The notes: a model not told the origin generated them from the sequence alone. Numbered from the stretch's first letter, positions 1 to 8,730 are shown. The stretch: DNA of 64,000 nucleotides from Butyrivibrio sp. (GCF_015056685.1 NZ_SVFW01000001.1:1-64000), one strand, 5' to 3'. Numbers and translations are program-made.

Positions 1-162
1 ATGGACGTCAAGGATGGCGAACACAGCCACTACTTTTAAATCAGGAAATCATTTTACACCACATTTAGGACTTGACCGTTTTATCCTATATCTCAGAAAA
101 TCGTTGTTAATAAAATCATTCCTTACGTATAACGATCAATATAATAGAAAAAATACCGTTTT

Positions 163-461
163 GGGCATATAGCAGCTTTTTGCGATGCCAACCACCCCGA
201 TATTGTCTTTATAAAAGAGAAATTGGGCATATAGGCCGATTTCAAAACTCGAGCCACCTGTTAAAAGGTGGCTGCGGACGGATAATTACCGTATATGCCC
301 AATTGCCTACGATAAAAGCTATAATTAAGGGTGGCTGAAAGCCTGAAATCAGGCTATGAGCCCAAAACCGGTTTAATTGCAGGTGGCTGAGATATTGAAA
401 ACGAGCTATATGCCCAAAGCAGAATTGCAGCTCTCCTACAGCGGGAACCACGGGCATATAG
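163..461. repeat. five copies of GGGCATATAG in both orientations
   Basis: Copies read at 163-172 (+), 225-234 (+), 291-300 (-, last base differs), 406-415 (-) and 452-461 (+). Copies two and three are extended to AATTGGGCATATA and its complement, giving an inverted repeat around a hairpin with arms GCCACC/GGTGGC. Five copies of a 10-mer in 300 bases is far from chance. Confidence 0.75.
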
Positions 462-474
462 CCCTATACATTTT

Positions 475-584
475 GGAAAGTATCCGTACCTGCAATTCTT
501 AGTCCTACATATTCTAGGAAGTATCCGCATCTACTATTCTTAGCCATACTCAGCCTTAAAAGTAGCCGCCCCTACTGTTCTCGG
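475..584. repeat. degenerate direct repeat, period about 41 bases, three copies
   Basis: The core GTATCCG-type string begins at 480, 521 and 562. Copies one and two share GAAGTATCCG and end in ATTCTTAG; copy three is diverged (AAGTAGCCG, CTACTGTTCT). The copies contain no open frame. Confidence 0.55.
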
Positions 585-630
585 AGTCAGAGCCCGAGGC
601 AATAACGCCCAGCCACACCGAAGGTGCTTG

Positions 631-756
631 CCATTGACGGGTTCTGAGGAAAACGCTACAATGCTGAATCCGACGGTGCATGAATCTAACTACTGTTCCC
701 ATCATCCTCACCGTCTGCTCGCAGACCAAGGCGTTTTCCTCAGGTTCAGTCAATGG
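631..756. repeat. imperfect inverted repeat with 26-base arms
   Basis: The arm at 631-656 is complementary to 731-756 at 8 outer and 12 inner positions, interrupted by a 6-base mismatch. A second inner pair GACGGTG/CACCGTC lies at 672-678 and 709-715. This gives a large branched stem-loop. Confidence 0.6.
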
Positions 757-790
757 TGGCGGACGGAGCCAATTACTTACGCATATACAA

Positions 791-841
791 TGGGAGAGTA
801 TTTTGATATAAGCAAAAGCCTAATTTCAAAATACTCTCCCA
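791..841. repeat. perfect 15-base inverted repeat, possible terminator of the flagellar operon
   Basis: Arms GGGAGAGTATTTTGA (792-806) and its exact complement (826-840) enclose a 19-base loop. It lies about 60 bases past the stop of the last flagellar gene on the minus strand. No T-run follows on either strand, so it is not a textbook intrinsic terminator; it may be a repeat element or an mRNA 3'-end stabiliser. Confidence 0.55.
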
Positions 842-902
842 ATTCTACACTTCAAAGCAAATCACATTTCTTTTAAAAACTTAAATGATAGTAAATATCT
901 CA

Positions 903-1841
903 TTATCCTGTAACTTTTGTTGATTTTTGTTCCAGTGCATTTGGCTCTAACAGCTGTGTAAGCTTAGCAGAATTCTCTTTTTCCATAGCTGCAAGAATAT
1001 CGCCTCTATTTTCAACACTCATCTGAGCAAGTATCCTGGCAACAAGTTCAATCTGATTCTCTGCAACCATCTCATCGAAAATTTCAGCTGCTTTTTTTGC
1101 TTTCATACCTGAATAGGTAGTTGCAAATGCCTTTATAGCAGCATCATCCACATCTCCCTGGATGATCTTTTTATAGATCTCAGCAGCTGTATCAGGATCG
1201 ATCATAGCATAATACGAAGCATAGGCTGCTGCATCAGGAGCATAATCGCCATAAACTATGCTCTCGTAAAAAGATGCACGCTCCTCATAGAATTGCTTTT
1301 GCTGCTGCTCAAAGGGTTCAAGTCTTGCAACCTCAGCCTGAAGCTTTTCAATTGAAGAAGCATAGCTGCTGTTCTGTTCCATCTCAGCCTGCAGTGCCTG
1401 CTCAAGTCGTTTTATATATGCCTGGGCTTCATCAATACTTTCAATTCCAGCAGCGCTGGACCCGGCATTACTGTAATCCACTACCGCTTCAGGATTTGTA
1501 GTCTGTACTGATCCTTCTGGAAGGATCAGATTGACATAAGGAATATCCCTAAGTAGTGGTGCCAAAATCTCAGAACCAAAATGACCAACATCCAGTTTGA
1601 TCAAAAGTGCCATTATGGCAAGCCAGATGAGGACTATGAGAAAAGAAATAACTAAAGTAGCAAGACCTCCGGCATTATCACCATTGATCTCTGCTGATCG
1701 TTCAGCAAATTCCTGCTCCTTTTCCTTTTGCTCTTTTCTCTGTTCTTTTAGTCTTTTCTTATATTCTTTTTTATCAGCTGCAAGTTTTTTCTTGGCCGCC
1801 TTAGGATCATCAGGCGTCATAGTCAAATTGTTATCAGCCAT
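903..1841 (-). CDS. MotE-family / YlxF-like flagellar protein
   Basis: This is the last gene of the flagellar operon. The 312-residue protein has a highly charged Lys/Glu N-terminus (residues 10-50), one strong membrane segment at about 58-84, a coiled coil at about 120-185, and a C-terminal helical region resembling the MgtE N-terminal-like domain of MotE proteins. Bacillus carries a similar gene (ylxF) directly after fliJ, and MotE proteins are known as stator or motor chaperones in related bacteria. The exact role here is inferred. Its start touches the fliJ stop, suggesting translational coupling. Confidence 0.7.
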   Translation of the reverse strand: MADNNLTMTPDDPKAAKKKLAADKKEYKKRLKEQRKEQKEKEQEFAERSAEINGDNAGGLATLVISFLIVLIWLAIMALLIKLDVGHFGSEILAPLLRDIPYVNLILPEGSVQTTNPEAVVDYSNAGSSAAGIESIDEAQAYIKRLEQALQAEMEQNSSYASSIEKLQAEVARLEPFEQQQKQFYEERASFYESIVYGDYAPDAAAYASYYAMIDPDTAAEIYKKIIQGDVDDAAIKAFATTYSGMKAKKAAEIFDEMVAENQIELVARILAQMSVENRGDILAAMEKENSAKLTQLLEPNALEQKSTKVTG

Positions 1842-2299
1842 TATCTGGTCTTATCTCCTCTTTGTCCATAGGTAAAGCTGGTTCGCTGATCATTCTCTTT
1901 AGCTTCTTCCTGTTTTTCTTCTTCCAAATACTCTGCATAAGCCCTGTCGCGAAGGGTCTCCTGCATTTTTCTCTCCTGTATTGCCCTTGTTAATCTTACT
2001 CTTACTCTTTCGACTCTTTGTTCATATTCCTTAACCACTTTTGTCTGAGATGCGATCATTACATCCATCTGAGCAGTGGCATACTGGTTATCCAATATAT
2101 CCTGAAGCTTTAAACTATCAGCATTTCTAAGTTCTTCGGCTTCCAAAAGATAATTCTCTTTTCGTCTGATATATTCATCCAGAATATCAAGCTGTTTATT
2201 CAATTCTGACTGAGCGGCAGCAAATTCCATTTTCACCTGCCCCTCAGTTTTCTGCTTGATATTAAGGACACTCTGCATACGGTAGTTAAATCTTGCCAT
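1841..2299 (-). CDS. fliJ: flagellar export chaperone FliJ
   Basis: The 152-residue protein is almost entirely charged coiled coil and begins with the typical FliJ N-terminus (MARFNYRMQSVLNIK). FliJ is the central stalk of the flagellar type III export ATPase and helps deliver chaperone-substrate complexes at the inner face of the membrane. It follows fliI by six bases and overlaps the next gene by one base, as expected in this operon. Low primary-sequence conservation is normal for the family; position and length make the call firm. Confidence 0.85.
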   Translation of the reverse strand: MARFNYRMQSVLNIKQKTEGQVKMEFAAAQSELNKQLDILDEYIRRKENYLLEAEELRNADSLKLQDILDNQYATAQMDVMIASQTKVVKEYEQRVERVRVRLTRAIQERKMQETLRDRAYAEYLEEEKQEEAKENDQRTSFTYGQRGDKTR

Positions 2300-2305
2300 A
2301 GGCTA

Positions 2306-3664
2306 TCAATCCCTGAACATATCTATAAGAGTCTGTCTTATTTCTTCAAAGGTAAACTTTTGATCAGTCTCCTGCATTAGAAAAGAATTGACAAGCTCTA
2401 TTTTAGAAACTGCGTAATCAATATTTTTATTGGCTCCACTCCTGTATGCACCAATATTTATGAGGTCCTCAGCATCATTATAAGTAGCAAGAACATTTTT
2501 AAGCTTTCCTGCAGCTTTTTTATGCTCAGGATCCGCAATTGCTGACATACATCTGGAAATACTTGCAAGAACATCTATCGCAGGATAATGGTTCTTTTGC
2601 GCAAGCTTACGATTAAGGACTATATGCCCATCCAATATGCCTCTGGCAGTATCAGTGATGGGCTCATTCATATCATCACCATCAACAAGAACAGTATAAA
2701 GACCTGTAATAGAGCCTGTTCTAGACTTTCCGGCTCTTTCAAGGAGCTTGGGCATTTCTGCATATACACTTGGCGGATACCCTCTTGAAACAGGGGGCTC
2801 ACCACTTGCCAGTCCTATTTCCCTCTGAGCCATTGAAAAACGGGTAAGGGAATCCATCATAAGAAGCACATCTTTTCCCTTGTCTCTAAAATACTCCGCA
2901 ATAGAAGTTGCCGTCTTTGCAGCTTTTAATCTCTCAAGAGCCGGTTTATCAGAGGTGGCACAGACAACAATAGACCTCCTCATACCTTCTTCTCCGAGAT
3001 CTCTTTCTATAAACTCTCTGACTTCCCTGCCTCGCTCTCCAATAAGAGCAATAACATTTATGTCAGCCTGAGTGTTTCTTGCAAACATTCCAAGAAGTGT
3101 GGATTTACCAACACCAGATCCTGCAAATATACCGATTCTCTGGCCTTTACCAACTGTTAAAAGGCCATCAACAGCTTTTACACCAAGAGGCAAAACATCA
3201 GATATTGGATCTCTTGTCATGGGATCCGGTGGTTGATTCTCAACAGAATATGCGACACCACCTTCAAGGGCTACTCCTTTTCCATAGCTTGTGCCATCAA
3301 TTCTCCCAAGACCATCAAGCGTTTTTCCAAGAAGTCCATCTCCAACATTTACTCGTAGAGGTGAATCTGTATTTTCAACTATAGACCCATTTCCAATGCC
3401 ACTTGTGTTCTCGTAAGGCATCAGCTGCACATGATTGTCCTTAAAGCCCACAACTTCGGCCATAGCAGGCTTAGGCTGATTCTCATTTCCTGTATCAGAG
3501 TCCTTCTTTTTGGGATAGATAAGACATATGTCGCCAAGCTTTGCATCCGGACCTGCAGACTCTATTGTCAGCCCAATAACATTGACAACTTTACCACGAG
3601 TGCGGTAAAATGGCGCATTTTGCATCTTTTTATATTTTGACAAATCAACTGAAGATACCAGCAT
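2306..3664 (-). CDS. fliI: flagellum-specific ATPase FliI
   Basis: The 452-residue protein is an F1-beta-like ATPase that powers flagellar protein export together with FliH and FliJ. A Walker A motif AGSGVGKST lies at about 181-189, followed by GERGREV and the Walker B aspartates in LLMMDSLTRF. The length is normal for the family. The ribosome site (AAGAGA) is modest, consistent with coupling to fliH, which ends two bases upstream. Confidence 0.95.
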   Translation of the reverse strand: MLVSSVDLSKYKKMQNAPFYRTRGKVVNVIGLTIESAGPDAKLGDICLIYPKKKDSDTGNENQPKPAMAEVVGFKDNHVQLMPYENTSGIGNGSIVENTDSPLRVNVGDGLLGKTLDGLGRIDGTSYGKGVALEGGVAYSVENQPPDPMTRDPISDVLPLGVKAVDGLLTVGKGQRIGIFAGSGVGKSTLLGMFARNTQADINVIALIGERGREVREFIERDLGEEGMRRSIVVCATSDKPALERLKAAKTATSIAEYFRDKGKDVLLMMDSLTRFSMAQREIGLASGEPPVSRGYPPSVYAEMPKLLERAGKSRTGSITGLYTVLVDGDDMNEPITDTARGILDGHIVLNRKLAQKNHYPAIDVLASISRCMSAIADPEHKKAAGKLKNVLATYNDAEDLINIGAYRSGANKNIDYAVSKIELVNSFLMQETDQKFTFEEIRQTLIDMFRD

Positions 3665-3666
3665 AT

Positions 3667-4548
3667 CTATCTCTTCTTTCTGTCAAAAGATAATAATTTA
3701 AGCTTTCTGGAAATCTCTGAAAGCTCAACTCCGAGGCTACAATCAAATACTCCGCTGTCTGACTCTATCATGCATTCATTTTCCTTTAGAAGAGGGTCTT
3801 CTATGATTTCCATTGTAGTGTTCGGAGACGTAACACATGCATTCAAAGCCTCTTTTTCATCCATTACTTCATCGTAATCATCAGACGAAACATGGACTAT
3901 AAGGTCATTTCCCGGCTCTATCCTGGAAAGTGTATTCTTAAGAAGATGAAGGATTATCCCCTTATCATCCCTAAGCTCTATTCCAAGCACGTGCTCATAA
4001 ATCTGTGTGAGAACATCGACCATTTCAGGTTCAAGCTCATCAACAAGCATCTGATATTCCTTCTCAAGCCCATCTCTTTGAGCTTCAATATCAGCTTTAA
4101 GGCTTTCTACAGCAGCCATACCTTCCTGGTAACCAGCATCATAACCTTCCTGATGACCCTGTTCTATAGCTCCCTGTTTTATTTCCTCTGCCTGATTTTG
4201 TGCGTCGTTTATAATGGCTTCAGCCTGCTCTGAGGCCTGCTGAAGTTTAAAATCAATTTCAGCCTGCATGGCTTCCATATCGAATTGAGGATCCTCGTTA
4301 GGAGCGCCAAGAATACTCTGATCTTCTGTGAGCTGATCAAGCTGCTCCATATCAATCCCGGGAGAAAAATCAGAGTTTTCGTCTCCCTCAGGTGAAAAGC
4401 CTTCATCTTCGGCCATCATTGCTCTTTGTCTTTTGAGCTCCTGCTCCTGAAACTCTTCGATCTTCTTATTTGCAAGCTCATTGTTGTCAATTATCCGGGC
4501 GTCTGATTCATCAAAGCTTATAAAAGCTCCTTTAAAAAGATTAGACAA
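3667..4548 (-). CDS. fliH: flagellar assembly protein FliH
   Basis: The 293-residue acidic, Glu/Gln-rich protein has a long central helical region (about 85-170) and a C-terminal FliH/V-ATPase E-subunit-like domain. FliH is the peripheral stalk and regulator of FliI. Its start overlaps the end of fliG by eight bases and it precedes fliI, the standard order. The N-terminal 90 residues are low in complexity and probably disordered; a Q-rich stretch (EAMQAEIDFKLQQASEQAEA) begins the coil. Confidence 0.85.
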   Translation of the reverse strand: MSNLFKGAFISFDESDARIIDNNELANKKIEEFQEQELKRQRAMMAEDEGFSPEGDENSDFSPGIDMEQLDQLTEDQSILGAPNEDPQFDMEAMQAEIDFKLQQASEQAEAIINDAQNQAEEIKQGAIEQGHQEGYDAGYQEGMAAVESLKADIEAQRDGLEKEYQMLVDELEPEMVDVLTQIYEHVLGIELRDDKGIILHLLKNTLSRIEPGNDLIVHVSSDDYDEVMDEKEALNACVTSPNTTMEIIEDPLLKENECMIESDSGVFDCSLGVELSEISRKLKLLSFDRKKR

Positions 4549-5581
4549 CTAGCTCATCACCTCCGCCTCTGGAAATAACAATTTCACCGGAATCTTCAAG
4601 CTTTCTGATAACGTTAACGATCTTCTGCTGAGCTTCCTCAACATCCTTCATACGAACAGGCCCCATGAAGTCCATATCTTCCTTGATCATGGCTGCAAGA
4701 CGCTTTGAAAGGTTGTTAAAGATAGCAGTCTGTACATTCTCGGTTGCGCCCTTAAGAGCAAGACCAAGGTCAGCATTTTCAACCTCACGCAGCACTCTCT
4801 GTATTGAACGGTCGTCCAAAAGAAGTACATCCTCGAATACGAACATTTTCTTTCTGATCTCGTCTGCAAGTTCCGGCTCTTCGATCTCGAGAGTTTCCAT
4901 GATATGTTTTTCGGTTGCACGGTCTACAGTGTTCAAGATCTCTACGACTGCATCTACGCCACCGATAATTGTAAAGTCCTGATTTACCAAAGAAGCAAGC
5001 TTTGATTCTAACACTTTTTCAACTTCCTTTATTGTATCCGGGCTCGTTCTATCCATTGCTGCTATACGCTTTGCAACATCAGCCTGCCTGTCAGGTGGAA
5101 GTGCTGACAAAATAAGGGCACTCTGTGCAGGAGACATGTAGGATAAAACAAGAGCAATTGTCTGAGGATGCTCATCCTGAATGAATGTAAGTATCTGAGA
5201 TGGCTCTGTCTTTCTGATAAACTCGAAAGGCTTAACCTGAAGTGAAGCAGTGAGCTTACTAATAACATCAAGAGCCTTGTCTTCACCAAGAGCTTTTTCA
5301 AGAAGTTCCTTAGCATAACTGATACCACCTTCTGCAATATATTGCTGAGCAAGGCAGACGCCATAAAACTCCTCAAGAACAGCTTCCTTGATCTGCGAAG
5401 TAACACTTCGTGTATTTGCAATCTCCAGGGTCAGCTCCTCTATCTCCTCGTCCTTTAGATGCTTAAATATAGCAGATGATTTCTCTGGTCCCAACGCAAT
5501 CAGAAGAATTGCTGCCTTTTGTGTACCGGTAAAGCCCTCGAGTAAGGAGCCTTCTCCAGCAGAAACTTCAGTATCCATCAT
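4541..5581 (-). CDS. fliG: flagellar motor switch protein FliG
   Basis: The 346-residue protein is a rotor component that couples stator torque to the MS ring and takes part in direction switching. The diagnostic EHPQT motif in the middle domain and the charged C-terminal torque helix region (DDRSIQRVLREV) are present, and the length is typical. It begins with two adjacent ATG codons behind an AAAGGGG site; the first is used here. It ends in a Gly-rich, acidic tail (RGGGDELVV). Confidence 0.95.
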   Translation of the reverse strand: MMDTEVSAGEGSLLEGFTGTQKAAILLIALGPEKSSAIFKHLKDEEIEELTLEIANTRSVTSQIKEAVLEEFYGVCLAQQYIAEGGISYAKELLEKALGEDKALDVISKLTASLQVKPFEFIRKTEPSQILTFIQDEHPQTIALVLSYMSPAQSALILSALPPDRQADVAKRIAAMDRTSPDTIKEVEKVLESKLASLVNQDFTIIGGVDAVVEILNTVDRATEKHIMETLEIEEPELADEIRKKMFVFEDVLLLDDRSIQRVLREVENADLGLALKGATENVQTAIFNNLSKRLAAMIKEDMDFMGPVRMKDVEEAQQKIVNVIRKLEDSGEIVISRGGGDELVV

Positions 5582-5597
5582 ACCTTTTCCCCTTTAG

Positions 5598-7217
5598 TTA
5601 TAGACCGTAGTCTTCATTAAGCCAGTTACGTAAAAGAACTGCAGCAGCTTCCGGATTTTCATCAACAAACTTCTCAATAAGTTTCTTTGTTTCAGAACCC
5701 GTATCCATCTCAATATCCTCGAGGGATTCTTCAGGCTGCGATTCAAGAAGCTGTTCCACAGACAAAGGTTCCGGTTCTGCTTCTTCCTGCGTCTGTTTCT
5801 TTGTCCACATGCTTCTGACAATAATGAATGCAAGAAGTCCAAGGATTATCAGAATCATTACAATCTGCAGGATATCTGTGACAGTTATGTTTGCTCCTGT
5901 TCTGTCAAAAAATACATACTCAGTATATGCAGCCATTGCAACATTTGCGGAATCTATACCCGTTGCTTTGGATACTACATCAATAACTTCAACAGGAACA
6001 GTTAAAACTGCTGGTTCTGCATTGGCAAGTTTATATTCTTTCCAGGTCATGTTATTATTGGCTGCGCTGTCGTAATCCTCTTCCTTTACAACAACGTAGT
6101 TAATAGCTGTGACAGAAATTGATGAACTTGCATATTGAATAGCTCCAGGCTGATTGGTTCTTGTAGTTATTTTTTCATTTGGAAGATAATCTCTTGATTC
6201 TTCAGTTATAGTCGATGTTGAATTAGTATTATCCTGAGTTACATAAGTAGTTTCATCATCTGCATTTGTATCAGTTCCAGGAATACCGCTCACCCCATTA
6301 ACATTTTCAGCATTATATGTATCTTCATGTGATAAAACGCCCTGTGTCTGATCCTCAGCAGGTGTATAGTTATGCTCTGTTGTTTCCTCATGTGAAAAAT
6401 CCATCACAAGATTACTTGCAACTTCAATATTATCGTAAAGCTTAGTTCCCAAAAGAACTTTCTTAACTTCATTTTTTACCAGTTGCTCTGCTTTTGCTTT
6501 TAAAGAAAGCTGCGTACTTGCCATACCGGAAATAGTACTGTCCTCGTCACCAGCAAAAAGCATATTTCCATTAGTATCAAGGATAACTATATCTTTTGTA
6601 GAAGAATTGCCTATTGCCTTGGCAACAGCCCTTGCAAGAAATGCTGCATTGTCTTCATTAAAGGTAGCATTATCATCAAGCTCAAGCAAAATACTTGCTG
6701 AGGACTCTTCCTGATTGCCAATAAGTGTGCCATCATTATCAGGAATATGAAGCTGGACATTAGCACTCTTAATATCAGTGAATCTGCTTATAAAATCCGA
6801 CTCCAGCCGGCTTTCCAGATATAATACATATTTTTTCTGTTTATCTGATTCTGTGGTGGAAAAACTGCCGTCAGTAACATTATCAATAGTGTAAGCATAA
6901 GATTGGATGTCATTAGCACCCAAAAGAAGGCTTGCATTGCCCTGATCTTTTTTCAGAACTTTAAATTCCAAGCCATCATCTGACATCTTATAATTTATGG
7001 AATTAGAATCAAGAAGCTCTTTTATCTCTGAAGCTTCTTTTGTAGAATTGGCATTGACCAATAACACATATTGAGGTTTGTTCAGAACAGAAACCAAAAT
7101 GATAATGGTAAGCAGTATTACCGAGCCGGCCCCCACAATCAGGGTCTTTTGCTTGGCAGTAAACTGATTCCACCAGTCGAGAATTTTTTGCCACAGGGCC
7201 TTTAATCTATCAGCCAT
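5598..7217 (-). CDS. fliF: flagellar MS-ring protein FliF
   Basis: The 539-residue protein forms the membrane-embedded MS ring. Two membrane segments are visible, near residues 24-44 and about 450-470, flanking the periplasmic ring-building domains; the acidic C-terminus binds FliG. It has a strong GGGAGGGAG ribosome site. The gap to fliE upstream holds a large structured element (7258-7376), unusual inside an otherwise tightly packed operon. Confidence 0.95.
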   Translation of the reverse strand: MADRLKALWQKILDWWNQFTAKQKTLIVGAGSVILLTIIILVSVLNKPQYVLLVNANSTKEASEIKELLDSNSINYKMSDDGLEFKVLKKDQGNASLLLGANDIQSYAYTIDNVTDGSFSTTESDKQKKYVLYLESRLESDFISRFTDIKSANVQLHIPDNDGTLIGNQEESSASILLELDDNATFNEDNAAFLARAVAKAIGNSSTKDIVILDTNGNMLFAGDEDSTISGMASTQLSLKAKAEQLVKNEVKKVLLGTKLYDNIEVASNLVMDFSHEETTEHNYTPAEDQTQGVLSHEDTYNAENVNGVSGIPGTDTNADDETTYVTQDNTNSTSTITEESRDYLPNEKITTRTNQPGAIQYASSSISVTAINYVVVKEEDYDSAANNNMTWKEYKLANAEPAVLTVPVEVIDVVSKATGIDSANVAMAAYTEYVFFDRTGANITVTDILQIVMILIILGLLAFIIVRSMWTKKQTQEEAEPEPLSVEQLLESQPEESLEDIEMDTGSETKKLIEKFVDENPEAAAVLLRNWLNEDYGL

Positions 7218-7257
7218 GCATTCTCCCTCCCCATAAACTTAAGAAAACTAATAGTAT

Positions 7258-7376
7258 TGAGCGATATACGGATTGCTCCGCTTCGCTCTCGCAATCCTAC
7301 GTACATTCAGTCATTTCATAAATATGATGATTTGTGCAAGCACATCATCATATTTACTCATTCCTTATATCGCTCA
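7258..7376. repeat. cloverleaf-like inverted-repeat element between fliE and fliF
   Basis: Outer arms TGAGCGATATA (7258-7268) and TATATCGCTCA (7366-7376) are perfectly complementary. Inside are a hairpin with arms GGATTGC/GCAATCC (7270-7297) and a second with 12-base perfect arms (7320-7331 and 7344-7355). Folded, this is a three-way junction. The right outer arm includes the TGA stop of fliE. It resembles a miniature non-coding repeat inserted at the fliE stop, or an operon-internal RNA processing structure. Confidence 0.7.
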
Positions 7377-7718
7377 GATCTGCATCTGAGTGATCTCTCT
7401 GTATGCAGAAAGGACACGGTCCCTCACAGCTACTGTGTATTGCAGTGCTGTCTGTGCCTTCTGAAGTGCAATAGAAAGATCATGTGTATTATCCGTCTGT
7501 CCCAAAGACCACTTTATCTCTTCATTTTCTGCATCTGACAAATAAGCATTCGTAGTATGAATATTCTCTACAGCTCTGTCAAAAATAATTGAAAAAGCCT
7601 GCTCATTCCCCTTGCCATCATCGCCTAGCACGTTGTAAACTCTGCTATTCAACTTTTCTGCATTTTTTACAGCTCCTGATGTTACATTTCGAAGCTGAGA
7701 GATATCAATAGATGCCAT
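7374..7718 (-). CDS. fliE: flagellar hook-basal body protein FliE
   Basis: The 114-residue protein joins the MS ring to the proximal rod and is exported early. The C-terminal half (ALQKAQTALQYTVAVRDRVL and YREITQMQI at the end) matches the family signature and the length is typical. A GGAGG site precedes the ATG. The stop codon lies inside the outer arm of the downstream inverted-repeat element, but the reading frame looks complete. Confidence 0.92.
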   Translation of the reverse strand: MASIDISQLRNVTSGAVKNAEKLNSRVYNVLGDDGKGNEQAFSIIFDRAVENIHTTNAYLSDAENEEIKWSLGQTDNTHDLSIALQKAQTALQYTVAVRDRVLSAYREITQMQI

Positions 7719-7731
7719 AAGCTATCCTCCA

Positions 7732-8178
7732 TTAACCCTGTCCAAGTTCAAGGCCTCTTGAAGCCAGGTTTTTGCTTGCATTAAAAGCAGTTGCATTTGC
7801 CTCATACGATCTGCTTGCATCGATCAGGTTTGTCATCTCTGTAACAGTATTTACATTTGGATATGTTACGTATCCATTTGCATCTGCGTCAGGATGTGAA
7901 GGATCATATACAACATTCATCTGAGTCCAGGTATCATCCTGAACTGTTGTTACCTTAACTCCGGTTCCAGAGTAATGATCCAGTCGTTCATTAAGAATTC
8001 TTGAAAAAGGAGTCTGTGTGCCCTTTTCTTCAAATCTAACAACCTTTCTGACGTAAGGAGTACCATCTTCAGTTCTTGTTGTATTAGCATTGGCAATATT
8101 TTCAGATATGATATCCATTCTAAAGCGCTGGGCTGTCATACCTGATGAGTTAATGTTAAAAGAATCAAATATGCTCAT
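7732..8178 (-). CDS. flgC: flagellar proximal rod protein FlgC
   Basis: The 148-residue rod protein has the N-terminal flagellar rod signature (SGMTAQRFRMDIISENIANA) and the C-terminal helix conserved in the rod/hook family (ASRSYEANATAFNASK). It is a structural part of the proximal rod exported through the type III apparatus. It follows flgB by 14 bases and has an AAAGGAGG ribosome site. Confidence 0.95.
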   Translation of the reverse strand: MSIFDSFNINSSGMTAQRFRMDIISENIANANTTRTEDGTPYVRKVVRFEEKGTQTPFSRILNERLDHYSGTGVKVTTVQDDTWTQMNVVYDPSHPDADANGYVTYPNVNTVTEMTNLIDASRSYEANATAFNASKNLASRGLELGQG

Positions 8179-8192
8179 ACCTTAATCCTCCT

Positions 8193-8588
8193 TTATGAAG
8201 ATTTCGAAACCAACTGTAGATTTGAAAACTCAGATTTTATTCCGGCCATTAAGCCTTGATATTTAATCTGATTTGCTGCAAGCATTACGTTTTCAGTATC
8301 AATATCTACATTGTTCTTATCATATCTGTATGAGAAACCTGAATAGTCATTAACTACCCTTGCCTGTAAATGCTTGTCCTTAAGATTCGAAACTTTGGCA
8401 TCCATACTTTTGTATCTTGAATGTCCAAGAGCCCTCTCAAGCTCATCTTCAAAATTCAGATCCTGACGTTTATATCCCGGTGTGTCCACATTAGCAATAT
8501 TGTTGGCAATAATCTCGTTCCTGGTCCAGGAAGCATCTGCCGCCTTATCCATAACATTAATATAGTCAAATACATTACTATTGATCAT
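8193..8588 (-). CDS. flgB: flagellar proximal rod protein FlgB
   Basis: The 131-residue protein is the first gene of the flagellar operon. The rod signature (NEIIANNIANVDTPGYKRQD) is clear at about residues 23-42. Together with FlgC it builds the proximal rod. An AAGGGGG site precedes the ATG. The preceding 220 bases contain a plausible promoter and the codY terminator, so the operon appears to be transcribed independently of codY. Confidence 0.95.
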   Translation of the reverse strand: MINSNVFDYINVMDKAADASWTRNEIIANNIANVDTPGYKRQDLNFEDELERALGHSRYKSMDAKVSNLKDKHLQARVVNDYSGFSYRYDKNNVDIDTENVMLAANQIKYQGLMAGIKSEFSNLQLVSKSS

Positions 8589-8643
8589 AGAGCCCCCTTA
8601 TTAAATCAGAACACAATACGGTCAATTTAACTTATATATATTA

Positions 8644-8672
8644 ATAATATGATTTTTATTAACAAAATACAA
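8644..8672 (-). promoter_or_regulatory. candidate promoter of the flagellar operon
   Basis: On the minus strand TTGTAT (8667-8672) and TATTAT (8644-8649) are separated by 17 bases, about 55 bases before the flgB start. This resembles a vegetative sigma promoter; no sigma-28 type GCCGATAA element is visible. Confidence 0.45.
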
Positions 8673-8730
8673 GTAAAACATACTTCATATTGTGTTTATC
8701 CATGTTTGGTTATACAAAATAAAGTAAACA

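Larger units (their letters stand above)
1..902. other. non-coding, repeat-rich region downstream of the flagellar operon
   Basis: I see no credible gene here: the open frames are short, lack ribosome sites and have no recognisable composition. The stretch is instead full of short repeats. A 10-mer GGGCATATAG or its complement occurs five times between 163 and 461, GGTGGCTG occurs three times (267, 330, 382), a roughly 41-base unit is repeated at 475-584, and two long inverted repeats lie at 631-756 and 791-841. It could be a structured RNA, a decayed mobile element or a cluster of intergenic repeats; which of these cannot be decided from the window. Confidence 0.6.

Noticed and set aside
163..584. 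CRISPR array
   Set aside because: The repeats are of mixed orientation and uneven spacing, with diverged copies and no cas genes nearby.
242..876. short open frames in the first 900 bases
   Set aside because: They lack ribosome sites, run through inverted repeats, and their translations show no family features.
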